Assembly (NCBI GenBank): GCA_017429505.1
Contig: JAFROW010000008.1
Location: 1-64,000, forward strand
DNA from: Clostridia bacterium
GTDB lineage: Bacteria; Bacillota; Clostridia; TANB77; CAG-508
Length of the DNA stretch: 64,000 nucleotides
Reading direction: 5' to 3'
In this document: positions 35,599-44,505 of the stretch, piece after piece
How the letters are laid out: the number at the start of each line of letters is the position of its first letter
Numbering within the stretch: position 1 is the stretch's first letter
Made by a program: the position numbers and the translations under genes
Notes under the pieces: generated by a model
The model's database searches: none
Told to the model about the DNA's origin: nothing
Seen by the model: the letters and a program-made list of their open reading frames with translations, nothing else

Positions 35599-37935
35599 TT
35601 ATGTATTTGGCTTTGCAGTAAAATATCCTGGATTTGATGTTCCTCCATCAATGTGAGCATAGGTTTTGTCTATGTATGAATAATTATATCTTGTTCCTGA
35701 TTGACCTACTAATTTAGTACATGCACTAAACATATTATCACTTTCAGTAACAAGAGTTGTATTCCAATTTCCACCATATATTGTTGTTAACTCTGAGCAT
35801 CGAACAAACATATTTGACATATTAGTAACTTTTGATGTATTAAATCCACTTATATCTATTGTTGTTAATGCACTACATTCATAAAACACAGAATTCATAT
35901 TTTCAACTTTTTGCGTATTAAACCCACTTAAATCAATGTTTGTAATTTTATCTGTTCCACGAAACATGGATTCCATATTCTTGACCTTCTCTGTATTAAA
36001 GCCACTTAAATCCAAGCTTGTAATTTTTTTTAAATCACGAAACATTCCACTCATATCTTCAACATTTGAAGTATCAAAATTATCTAACTCTAAACTAGAT
36101 AATTCTTTACAATTATAAAACATGTGACTCATATTAGTTACTTTTGATGTATTAAATCCACTTATATCTAATTCTGTAAGAGCTTTACATGAAGAAAACA
36201 TAGAATTCATCTTTTCAACATTTGAAGTATTAAAATTGCTTAAATCTAATCCTGTTAATTTATAACAATTAGCAAACATACTATCCATGCCTTTTACATT
36301 TTCTGTTTTGAATTTACTTACATCTATAGTTGTTAAATTATTGCAATTACTAAACATTCCGCTCATACTATTTACATTTTGTGTATCAAATTCTGCTACA
36401 TTTAAATTTGCTAGATTATAACAATCTAGAAACATAGCATTCATAGATGTTGCACTAGATGTATTAAATCCGCTAACATCTAAAGTTGTTATATTTCTAC
36501 ATTTTCTAAACATACTAGAAAATCTTCTTACTTTTGATGTATCAAAACCACTCACATCTATCTCCGTTAAGCTACTACATCCATAAAACAAATAATACAT
36601 TTCTTTTACATTTAAAGTATCAAAGTTACTTACATCTAATTTGGTTAAACTACCACAATTATGAAACATCTGATGCATACTTTCTACATTTGACGTATTA
36701 AAGTTACTTACATCTAGTTTTGTTAGGTTATAACAATTATAAAACATATTTTTCATATTTGTTACATTACTTGTATCTAATGTTTCTACTTCTATTTTTT
36801 CTACTTTTGTTAATGTAGCATAAAACTCTTCACTATTTTCATTCAACTCTGGATTTTTATCTTTTGTATACCAATATATTGTTCCATTTGTATTATCAAA
36901 CCACATATAAATAGGAGTGTTCGAACCTTCTTGTTCAGAAGTAGATACTATATTTGAATCATTTTTATTTTCATCAGATATTTCTGTTGCTCTTTTTATT
37001 TCTATTATGTTTGTATCTTCCGTTTCGTAAGTTGCACCTTCTGTTCCCGCAAGTTGTTTCATTTTTGCATTTACTTCTTGTCCTGTTTTAAAAATTGCTC
37101 TTGGCTCTATTAGTGTTATAGGTTTTTGATTTGATTTATTATCTAAAGTAGACACTTTTATATCATAAGATTTGTATTCTAAATTATCAAGATGATATGC
37201 TTTTCCATCATTATATGTTGTTTCAGTAATACTGTTTGTAACATCTTTCCAAGAATTAGCTTCATGTTCTGAAATTAATACTCTAAATTTGCTAACATCA
37301 AATTCATTATTTTGATTATCTACAAATTTCAAATTATAAATAAATAATTCTTTATAGTCACCTTGTTCTACGTCAAAATTTACTGTGTTTAGTTCATTAT
37401 AAGAAACATTCATTAACCCAAAATCCTCTGCTGTATAATATTTTTCCCCATTATACAAAACACCATTAAATAATATAACTTGTCTTTCTGGAATATTTAC
37501 AAGATAATCATATGCAAAATCAGTACCTAGCTTATTTTTCAAAAATTCTGCAGATAAAAACCTGAAATCCCCAGCTGTAGCTGTATATCCTTTTTCTTGA
37601 ATATCTTGAATGGTACTGTTTAGTTTTGTCCCATCACAAGAAGAATCGCTCGTTGGTACTCCATACTGTGCAATAAATAGTTGTTGCTTGCCATCTAAAA
37701 CATCTTCTTCTGTTTCTCCTTCTGGTATTTCATCTTCTTTAACCTCAATTTTTCTATACTCATTATACCAAGTATTTACATTTGCTTGCATTATTTGCAT
37801 TTCAGCTTTTGCTTTGTTATAATTTGTATATCTTATTGTTCCTACTCCAGAGTATGTTGCTATAGAAGCTAAAATAATTAAAACAATTATCATTATTACC
37901 AAAGATGTAAGCGTAATACCTTTTTCATTTTTCAT
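35599..37935 (-). CDS. Pilin-like protein with 14 BspA/DUF285 leucine-rich-type repeats
   Basis: A 778-residue surface protein. The N-terminus KNEKGITLTSLVIMIIVLIILASIAT is a class III (type IV pilin-like) signal: a basic leader, Gly, then a hydrophobic helix, though the usual Glu at position 5 is Ser. Residues about 60-385 are an unrecognised extracellular region. Residues about 388-725 are 14 repeats of 24 residues of the form NTSNVTNMSxMFYNCxxLTxLDVSGF (DNA about 35760-36775), the DUF285/BspA pattern found in adhesion proteins. A short C-terminal domain ends HIDGGTSNPGYFTAK. An adhesive role is inferred. No pilus assembly genes are in the window. It lies nine bases after the GH15 gene. Confidence 0.88.
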   Translation of the reverse strand: MKNEKGITLTSLVIMIIVLIILASIATYSGVGTIRYTNYNKAKAEMQIMQANVNTWYNEYRKIEVKEDEIPEGETEEDVLDGKQQLFIAQYGVPTSDSSCDGTKLNSTIQDIQEKGYTATAGDFRFLSAEFLKNKLGTDFAYDYLVNIPERQVILFNGVLYNGEKYYTAEDFGLMNVSYNELNTVNFDVEQGDYKELFIYNLKFVDNQNNEFDVSKFRVLISEHEANSWKDVTNSITETTYNDGKAYHLDNLEYKSYDIKVSTLDNKSNQKPITLIEPRAIFKTGQEVNAKMKQLAGTEGATYETEDTNIIEIKRATEISDENKNDSNIVSTSEQEGSNTPIYMWFDNTNGTIYWYTKDKNPELNENSEEFYATLTKVEKIEVETLDTSNVTNMKNMFYNCYNLTKLDVSNFNTSNVESMHQMFHNCGSLTKLDVSNFDTLNVKEMYYLFYGCSSLTEIDVSGFDTSKVRRFSSMFRKCRNITTLDVSGFNTSSATSMNAMFLDCYNLANLNVAEFDTQNVNSMSGMFSNCNNLTTIDVSKFKTENVKGMDSMFANCYKLTGLDLSNFNTSNVEKMNSMFSSCKALTELDISGFNTSKVTNMSHMFYNCKELSSLELDNFDTSNVEDMSGMFRDLKKITSLDLSGFNTEKVKNMESMFRGTDKITNIDLSGFNTQKVENMNSVFYECSALTTIDISGFNTSKVTNMSNMFVRCSELTTIYGGNWNTTLVTESDNMFSACTKLVGQSGTRYNYSYIDKTYAHIDGGTSNPGYFTAKPNT

Positions 37936-37944
37936 CTTTTTTCT

Positions 37945-39843
37945 TTATCCTTTCATCATCTTTTCCAAAACTATAATAAACATAGCATGGCTCCATCCAA
38001 GTCCTATAACCCAATTAGGTTGTAAAGTCTCGTTATTTACTTGTTCTCCTAGAAAGCTATGTAATCCTGCTGTTTTTACAACAAAATCAAACGTTTCTTT
38101 AGCCTTTTTATTTTCTCCTTTTGATAAATAATATAGAGTCATCCAACAATTTGCGATAGGCCATGGATTTCCATTCATATAGTGATCTTCTTCAAATCTT
38201 TTATATCCACCTGTATAAGTTCTTAAACTCATATTTATTCTTTCTATTGTGTTTTCTACTTTCTTTTCGTTTGGAGTAAACACATTATACGGTACAACAG
38301 ATCCTAAAATGCTAATATCCATTTTTTTGTCTTCTATATTTCTTACAAAGCATTTCTTTTCATCATCATACATTTTTTCTTCGATATATAATTTTAGGTC
38401 TTTTCTAAGTTTTTCAACTTCTACTTTTGATTTAGAAATTTTTTCATCTTTAAGTCTGTTGTTTTCAAAATTTGATACATTTTTTCCAAGAACATTATAG
38501 ATTTCTAACATTGAATCAAATGCTGAATAAATACTTGATAAACTGTACATATGAGTTCCTTCACACATTTCCCATAAATCATAACTAACATGATATTTAT
38601 GTGTTTCTTCTAGCAAATCTTTTACATATCTTTTTAAGAAATCTAATGCTTTTTCACACATTGGAAGATTTTCTTTTAAAAACTTAAAATTGTTTGTGTA
38701 TTTATAGTGTGTATAAACTCCATAAATTACAGAAGCTGTTTCGTCAATTTGATATCCCCAAGAAGGTGCAAATTTTCCATCTGAAAAGAATCTTTGTTCC
38801 CACATTCCGTTTTTGCTTTGTGTCATTTTACAAAATATTTTATAAAATTTTTCGGTTTCTTTTTCCATTTTTAAAATATCCATTGCTCTGGTTATAAAAG
38901 CTGCATCTCTTGGCCAACAATAGGCATATCTGCCACATTTTGTAAAATCTTCATCTATTTCTGGTGATGCAATAATTCCACCTGTATCATGATTTGTAAG
39001 TAATGGAAATAGTAAGATACTTCTATAGTATATTTGTTGCAATTTTTCTTCATAGCTGTTTTCAGGTTCTTTAAATTCTAGTCCATCATGTGTTTTTACA
39101 TATTTTCTCCAATAACTTTTTGTTTTTGCATATTCTGAATTAATATCTATTCTTCTAATTCTTTCTATCTCTTTTTCAAAATCTGCCATATTGCTTGGAT
39201 GAGCTTGCAAAACTACACATAATTCAAAAGTTTTCTTTTCATTTGGCTTAATATTTCCAATTTCATAAGCAATACTTGAATCATTTGACATTCCTATATA
39301 GTCTTTGTCATAGATATTTGTTGACTTTATAGTATTCTTGCTTCCATTTATTTGATGGTCACAAATTTTTCTTTCTTGACTTATGGTAGATACCATAAAA
39401 TCATGTGCATATTGCACCATTCCATAGTCTGTAACCATGCATCCAACATGATTATTTCTATCTGATAAAATTTCTGAATGAACAAAAAATTTCAAATTTA
39501 AGTCTAAGTGATTTTCATTTATAATTGTGTATTTTCTAATTAATACATTTTCTTTGATTGGTACAAAATCAGTCTGTAAAATTTTCAGATTAAAATATGT
39601 ATTTGTTATTTCTGTATTTAAAATATTTGTATTTACATCATAAAACTGTTTATACACATTATTTATATCATCATGTAAATAAATTAAATCAGAGTCATTA
39701 ACTTTTACTCCTATATTATAAAAACTAATATATTGTCTATTATCTTTTGTTGGATAATACATCCTTTGCATATTTCCTCGTCTTGTAAATGTTACTAATA
39801 TTTCCTTATTACCAATTAATGCTTCATTTAAGTACTTCTCCAT
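37945..39843 (-). CDS. Glycoside hydrolase family 15 protein
   Basis: A 632-residue protein of the glucoamylase/trehalase-like family GH15, without a signal peptide, so probably cytoplasmic. An N-terminal beta-sandwich (about 1-255) precedes the (alpha/alpha)6 barrel with GRYAYCWPRDAAFITRAMD, SWGYQIDETASVIYG and YDLWEMCEGTHMYSLSS, which carry the substrate-contact and catalytic Glu residues; GLHSFLGEQ near the C-terminus is the place of the second catalytic Glu. Likely substrates are alpha-glucosides from glycogen, maltodextrin or trehalose; the exact one cannot be read. It is upstream of the BspA/pilin-like gene with a nine-base gap, so the two probably share a transcript. Confidence 0.9.
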   Translation of the reverse strand: MEKYLNEALIGNKEILVTFTRRGNMQRMYYPTKDNRQYISFYNIGVKVNDSDLIYLHDDINNVYKQFYDVNTNILNTEITNTYFNLKILQTDFVPIKENVLIRKYTIINENHLDLNLKFFVHSEILSDRNNHVGCMVTDYGMVQYAHDFMVSTISQERKICDHQINGSKNTIKSTNIYDKDYIGMSNDSSIAYEIGNIKPNEKKTFELCVVLQAHPSNMADFEKEIERIRRIDINSEYAKTKSYWRKYVKTHDGLEFKEPENSYEEKLQQIYYRSILLFPLLTNHDTGGIIASPEIDEDFTKCGRYAYCWPRDAAFITRAMDILKMEKETEKFYKIFCKMTQSKNGMWEQRFFSDGKFAPSWGYQIDETASVIYGVYTHYKYTNNFKFLKENLPMCEKALDFLKRYVKDLLEETHKYHVSYDLWEMCEGTHMYSLSSIYSAFDSMLEIYNVLGKNVSNFENNRLKDEKISKSKVEVEKLRKDLKLYIEEKMYDDEKKCFVRNIEDKKMDISILGSVVPYNVFTPNEKKVENTIERINMSLRTYTGGYKRFEEDHYMNGNPWPIANCWMTLYYLSKGENKKAKETFDFVVKTAGLHSFLGEQVNNETLQPNWVIGLGWSHAMFIIVLEKMMKG

Positions 39844-39935
39844 TTTTTTCTTTCCTTTCGTTAAAATAATATCATTTAAATTATAATTCTTCTTAAGTTT
39901 ACCATATTTGGTTTACAATATTTTGTTTACATAAT

Positions 39936-39964
39936 TTGACAAATTATGTAATTTGTGTTATAAT
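39936..39964 (+). promoter_or_regulatory. Consensus sigma-A promoter with no downstream ORF
   Basis: Perfect TTGACA (39936-39941), 17-base spacer and perfect TATAAT (39959-39964) on the plus strand, in a gap between two minus-strand genes. Confidence 0.8.
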
Positions 39965-39970
39965 AATAAT

Positions 39971-40037
39971 AGCATAACTATTATGCAAAATCCATATCTT
40001 TTGTTACCCCCCATATATAAATATGGGGGATTTTTTT
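39971..40037 (+). ncRNA. Candidate small RNA of about 65 nt
   Basis: The transcript expected from the promoter at 39936-39964 would begin near 39971 and end at the terminator at 40008-40037. It contains a first hairpin, GCATAA/TTATGC (39972-39986), an unpaired A/U-rich stretch (AAAATCCATATCTTTTG), and the terminator hairpin. No start codon with an RBS and no useful frame exist. It is antisense to nothing annotated; both flanking genes run on the other strand and end or start outside it. The family is unknown; promoter, size and terminator spacing are the evidence. Confidence 0.6.
40008..40037 (+). terminator. Strong plus-strand intrinsic terminator
   Basis: CCCCCATAT (40008-40016) and ATATGGGGG (40021-40029) form a perfect stem with a 4-base loop, followed by seven Ts at 40031-40037. 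Confidence 0.88.
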
Positions 40038-40116
40038 CAGAGCAACAAGACCTAAGTCCATTTTATAATTTGTGCGTTTCAAATAGTAACTAGCATATGA
40101 GGCGAATCCACTTTTC

Positions 40117-42015
40117 TTATTCAAAAAATTTCTTAAATTCCTCTGCATTTATTTTTTCCGTAGCTAAAAGTCTTTGTGCTATTGCATCTAATTTATCATA
40201 ATGTTCTCTTAAAATTGTTTGTGCATCATTGTAAGCAGTATCTAGTAATTGTTTAATTTCTTTACCAATTTTGTCTCCCATATTTAGTCCAAACATTTCT
40301 AACTGATAATCCCCATTCTCATCTTTTAAAGAAATTGTTCCAATTGTTTTATTCATACCATATTTAATTACCATATCTCTTGCAATTTGTGTTGCAACTT
40401 CTATATCATTACTTGCACCTGTAGAAATTTCGTTTAATGCTACTTGTTCTGCGGCACGTCCTCCAAGTAATGCAATAAGCTTTTCTTCCATCTCTGTTTT
40501 TGATATATATGACTTGTCTTCGTCATTTTTGTACATTGTGTATCCACCAGCCATACCACGAGGCACAATAGAGATTTCTTTAACTTCTGTTTGTGTTGGC
40601 AAATACCAACTTACAACTGCATGTCCTGCTTCATGATATGCAGTAATTTTTTTCTCTTTGTCTGAAATAACTCTATTTTTCTTTTCAAGTCCAACTGTTA
40701 CTTTTTTAACAGCTTCTTCTACATCCATTTGCTCAATTACTTGATGTTCATTTTTTGTCGCTATAATTGCTGCTTCATTTAAAATATTTGCAAGTTCTGC
40801 TCCTGTAAATCCTGCTGTATCTTCTGCAATACTTTTAAATGTAATATCTTCTGCAAATTTCTTGTCTTTTGCATGAATTTTTAAAATTTCTTCTCTTCCT
40901 CTTAAATCAGGTGTTGGAACTACTATTTGTCTATCAAACCTTCCCGGTCTTAGCAAAGCTTTATCTAGCATTTCTGGTCTATTAGTTGCAGCCAAAACTA
41001 TAATTGTTTCTTCTGAAGAAAACCCATCCATTTCTACTAATAATTGGTTTAATGTTTGATTATTTTCAGATTCTGCTCCACTTGCATTTGTTCTTCTTGA
41101 ACCTATAGCATCAATCTCATCTATAAATACTATACAAGGCTCTAGCTTTCTAGCTCTATCAAAAAGCTTTCTAACTCTTGAAGCTCCAAGTCCTGCAAAC
41201 ATCTCTATAAATTCAGAACCACTCATAGAAATAAAAGGAACATTTGCTTCTCCTGCAATAGCTTTAGCAATTAATGTTTTTCCTGTTCCTGGTTTTCCAT
41301 AAAGTAAAATCCCCTTTGGAATTTTTGCTCCCATTTGAGTATATCTTTTAGGATTTTTTAAAAAGTCTACTATTTCTATAAGCTCGCCTTTTTCTTCATT
41401 AAGTCCTGCAACATCTTCAAATTTAACTTTTATTTTTCTTTCTGTATCATCATAAACTTCGCCTTTTTCTGTTAAACCTTGCATTTTAAATATCATAATA
41501 AATAATGCAAGCATTATAAATGTTGGTAAAAGTGAAAAAATGTATGATGGAAGTTTTGTTAAAAAGCTTGGTGTTTTTTGGATTAATTCTATATCATTTT
41601 CCTTTGCAACTTCATCTTGAATTAACCCTATAAAACTTTCTGTATTTGGAACTATTGTTGTTTTTACAAGCTTTTCTTCCATTTGAGTCTCTTCTTCACT
41701 TTTTTGTGTAACAAACAAATCTTTTATGCTTTTTGATTGTTCCTCTTTTTTTTCTTTATATTCTATACCATCTTTTACAATATTACCTTTTTCATCTATT
41801 TCTTTTTTTAGAGTAACTTTTACTGTTGTACTTCCTGTTGTCATCTCAACTTTCGCAATATTTTGACTCGCTATTTGTTTTATTAAATCTGTATATGGCA
41901 ATACTTTATCTTCTTGCTTTTTTCCTGAATTAGTCGTAAGTAATACCACAGCCAAAAATACAATTGCCAAAATCAAAATTAATACTGCTATGCCTAATCC
42001 TTTATTCTTTTTCAT
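40117..42015 (-). CDS. ftsH: ATP-dependent zinc metalloprotease FtsH
   Basis: A 632-residue membrane-bound AAA+ protease that degrades misfolded membrane and regulatory proteins. Two transmembrane helices (about 8-27 and 155-177) frame an extracytoplasmic domain. Walker A GKPGTGKT is at 240-247, Walker B VFIDEID at 296-302, the second region of homology is NRPEMLDKALLRPGRFDRQI, and the zinc site HEAGH is at 461-465. The length is normal. The 203-base gap upstream contains a palindromic element (42056-42200), which must lie in its leader or promoter region. Confidence 0.96.
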   Translation of the reverse strand: MKKNKGLGIAVLILILAIVFLAVVLLTTNSGKKQEDKVLPYTDLIKQIASQNIAKVEMTTGSTTVKVTLKKEIDEKGNIVKDGIEYKEKKEEQSKSIKDLFVTQKSEEETQMEEKLVKTTIVPNTESFIGLIQDEVAKENDIELIQKTPSFLTKLPSYIFSLLPTFIMLALFIMIFKMQGLTEKGEVYDDTERKIKVKFEDVAGLNEEKGELIEIVDFLKNPKRYTQMGAKIPKGILLYGKPGTGKTLIAKAIAGEANVPFISMSGSEFIEMFAGLGASRVRKLFDRARKLEPCIVFIDEIDAIGSRRTNASGAESENNQTLNQLLVEMDGFSSEETIIVLAATNRPEMLDKALLRPGRFDRQIVVPTPDLRGREEILKIHAKDKKFAEDITFKSIAEDTAGFTGAELANILNEAAIIATKNEHQVIEQMDVEEAVKKVTVGLEKKNRVISDKEKKITAYHEAGHAVVSWYLPTQTEVKEISIVPRGMAGGYTMYKNDEDKSYISKTEMEEKLIALLGGRAAEQVALNEISTGASNDIEVATQIARDMVIKYGMNKTIGTISLKDENGDYQLEMFGLNMGDKIGKEIKQLLDTAYNDAQTILREHYDKLDAIAQRLLATEKINAEEFKKFFE

Positions 42016-42055
42016 TATTTAAATCATTCCTTTCTCTATATCTTTAATCCAATCA

Positions 42056-42200
42056 TTAGTATAAATATTAAAATTTAAAAACATGCGTAAGCGACCAAAC
42101 GAAGCGTAGCTGAGTGCGAACTGGAGCAATCTTCATACTAGTATTTTTGAATATGGGGATTGCGACACCAAATGTTTAAAAATTTTAATATTTATACTAA
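42056..42200. repeat. 145-bp palindromic MITE-like element upstream of ftsH
   Basis: TTAGTATAAATATTAAAATT (42056-42075) recurs exactly in reverse complement at the other end (42181-42200), and the match continues for about 29 bases with two mismatches. The interior is much richer in GC (GCGTAAGCGACCAAACGAAG...) and has its own pairs: GCAATC (42126-42131) with GATTGC, and ATACTAGTAT. No coding potential. Different family from 13802-13978. Confidence 0.7.
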
Positions 42201-42218
42201 GTAATTTTTACAAAAATT

Positions 42219-43241
42219 CTAAGCTTCTCCCTCTACAGTTGGAGGCGTTTCTTTTTTCTCCTTTTCATCTTTATTATTTTCTTCTTTTTCTTCTTGTTCT
42301 TCTTTTTTATCTTCTTCCTTCTTTTCTTCTTTTTTTTCTTCGTCTTTTTGTTCTTCCTGCTCTTGCTTTTTTGCTTCTATTACTTTCATTAGCTCTATTT
42401 GTTGCCTAATAACATCTGATTTTATCATAAAAATTGCAGCTGTTAAGCAAATAAACGAAATTGCTGTATACATTAAATCAAAATATTTAATATTAAATCC
42501 TGTAAAAGTATTTATAATTATATATATAAGCTGTAAGATTGTTGAAAGAGTAATAGAATAAACTGACATATTAAATACTGCTCTATATCTTATTCTAATT
42601 CCTGCAACTAATGTTGTTATCATACCAAATAGTGACAAAATAAGTACATCTAATAATGTTTTTATAAAATATCCTATAAAAAGATATATTGTTCCTGTTA
42701 TTAAAAATACTATATAAATATTTGGTCCATTTAGCTGTTCATTTACAAAATTAATTATTTTAGCTTTATCAAAACTTTTTATTTCAAAATTATCTAAAAT
42801 GTCTTTATAATATAGCCTAAAACTTCCCTCATCATATTTTACTATTGCAAATTCTTTTAACCATATTATCTCAGTATTGACTAAAGATTTTTTATTTTCT
42901 AATTCTTTTATTTGCTCCTCTGTAAGTTCTTCAGTGTTTACTATAATATTACCCCACTCTGTTGTTGCACTTTTGTTTACTGAATCTAAATTTAAAACTC
43001 CTTCAGAATAAGTTATTTCATTAAAATTTTTATCTAAGAAATCTACGCCTTGTCTTGTAAGTCTAACAAATTTTATCATAAATGCAACACTAAGAACTAT
43101 AGAAAATATAAACATAAACCATATAAGATATCTAAAGGCTCTTCCAACTCCTTCTGTAGCCATTTCTGGATATCTTTCAAATTTTGTAATTGAATACCAA
43201 ACCTTTTTATGTTTTGGTATATATACAATTTCTTCTTCCAT
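42219..43241 (-). CDS. DUF1189 family membrane protein with acidic/basic tail
   Basis: A 340-residue protein. The N-terminus has YIPKHKKVWYSITKFERYPEMATEGVGRAFRYLIWFMF, which is characteristic of DUF1189. One transmembrane helix (about 36-60) is followed by an extracytoplasmic domain to about 175, then four to five further helices. The last 55 residues are almost only Glu, Lys, Gln and Asp (low complexity). The function is unknown. It lies between alr and ftsH in the same direction; the family is often seen in Firmicute envelope contexts. Confidence 0.8.
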   Translation of the reverse strand: MEEEIVYIPKHKKVWYSITKFERYPEMATEGVGRAFRYLIWFMFIFSIVLSVAFMIKFVRLTRQGVDFLDKNFNEITYSEGVLNLDSVNKSATTEWGNIIVNTEELTEEQIKELENKKSLVNTEIIWLKEFAIVKYDEGSFRLYYKDILDNFEIKSFDKAKIINFVNEQLNGPNIYIVFLITGTIYLFIGYFIKTLLDVLILSLFGMITTLVAGIRIRYRAVFNMSVYSITLSTILQLIYIIINTFTGFNIKYFDLMYTAISFICLTAAIFMIKSDVIRQQIELMKVIEAKKQEQEEQKDEEKKEEKKEEDKKEEQEEKEENNKDEKEKKETPPTVEGEA

Positions 43242-43300
43242 TATTAATCCTCTTTTCTTTGTAAAAAAATCCTTTAATAGTCTTAGATACTAGCTAAAAT

Positions 43301-44494
43301 TCACCTGTATTCCCTTCTAATACTGCTATCTACATACATTGGGCTTACATTAAATAAAACTTCATCATTTATATTTACATCTTTTCCTGTTATATCTGCA
43401 GAAACATGATACATTCCAATTCTTCCTAAAACCTTACATTTTTGACCATTTATCTCAACATACAAATCTTGCTTTTTAAAATAATCTTTTATATCTCTTA
43501 CTATATATCTTATTTTATCTCTTATTCTAAACATATCTCTTTGGACAGAAACGTTAAATCCATCTGCATATCCACAAGGAATAATTGCAATTTTTGTTTG
43601 ACTTTTAGCTGTGTATGAATTTGAATACCCTATATTGTATCCTTTTTGTAGAATTTTTATTTCTGCTACATTTGATTTTAAAAATCCTATTTTTTTAAGT
43701 CCATAAATATTTGGAATAGAAAGTCTACCTAAAAATGCAGATCCCACTCTTACCGCATTTAGTCTCATTTCTTTATATTTTAAAAATGCAGAAGAATTGC
43801 ATATATGTAACATTCCTGTTTCAATTCCATTTTGTTTTAAAAATTCAACACAATCTATAAACCTGTCAAATTGCTGTTTTGAAAATTTGTCTTTTTCATA
43901 AAAAGCTAGTGATAAATGTGAAAAAGTTCCTGTTATTTTTATGTTTGCTGTTTCATTTGTTTTATCAGTTTTATTCGTCTTTTCTGTTTTATCTGTGTTG
44001 TTAGCTTCATCTGTTTTAGTAGTCTCTTTTAATGCTTGAACCATTTCATCTTTTTTATCATAGCAAAAACCATATCTTCCAAAACCTGTATCAATTTTTA
44101 AATGTGCTTCTATAGTTTTATTAAGCTTGATTGCAACTTTTTGGGCCATTTGCAATGCATCTTTTGAACCTATAGAAATAATTATATTGTTGTTTGCTAA
44201 AAGTTCTACTTCTTTTTCTATAGCAGTTGAAGAAAGCATTATAATTTTCGTAATAACTCCGGATTCTCTTAATTTTATTGCTTCTTCCACAGTAGATACT
44301 GCTAAAAAATTAATTCCATTATCTATTAAAAAATTAGCATATTGCACAAGTCCTAATCCATAGCCATTTCCTTTAACAACCGCAATAATTTGTAAAGGCT
44401 TGTGATTATCGCTTCTTCCGTTTTTTTCTGCTATTTCTTTAATCACTCTAATATTATGTTTTAAGTCTTGCCTGTTTACTAATAAAGATTTCAT
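43301..44494 (-). CDS. alr: Alanine racemase
   Basis: A 397-residue PLP enzyme making D-alanine for peptidoglycan. Lys41 in AVVKGNGYG binds PLP; LKIDTGFGRYG, the substrate-side Tyr region YNIGYSNSYTAK and IAIIPCGYADGF are family motifs. Residues about 157-185 are a Thr/Lys/Asn/Asp-rich repeat insertion (units like TDKTEKTNK) between the barrel strands, not typical for the family (DNA 43940-44026). It starts 11 bases after the femX-like gene, so both probably form one cell-wall operon. Confidence 0.93.
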   Translation of the reverse strand: MKSLLVNRQDLKHNIRVIKEIAEKNGRSDNHKPLQIIAVVKGNGYGLGLVQYANFLIDNGINFLAVSTVEEAIKLRESGVITKIIMLSSTAIEKEVELLANNNIIISIGSKDALQMAQKVAIKLNKTIEAHLKIDTGFGRYGFCYDKKDEMVQALKETTKTDEANNTDKTEKTNKTDKTNETANIKITGTFSHLSLAFYEKDKFSKQQFDRFIDCVEFLKQNGIETGMLHICNSSAFLKYKEMRLNAVRVGSAFLGRLSIPNIYGLKKIGFLKSNVAEIKILQKGYNIGYSNSYTAKSQTKIAIIPCGYADGFNVSVQRDMFRIRDKIRYIVRDIKDYFKKQDLYVEINGQKCKVLGRIGMYHVSADITGKDVNINDEVLFNVSPMYVDSSIRREYR

Positions 44495-44505
44495 TTTGAT
44501 CCACC

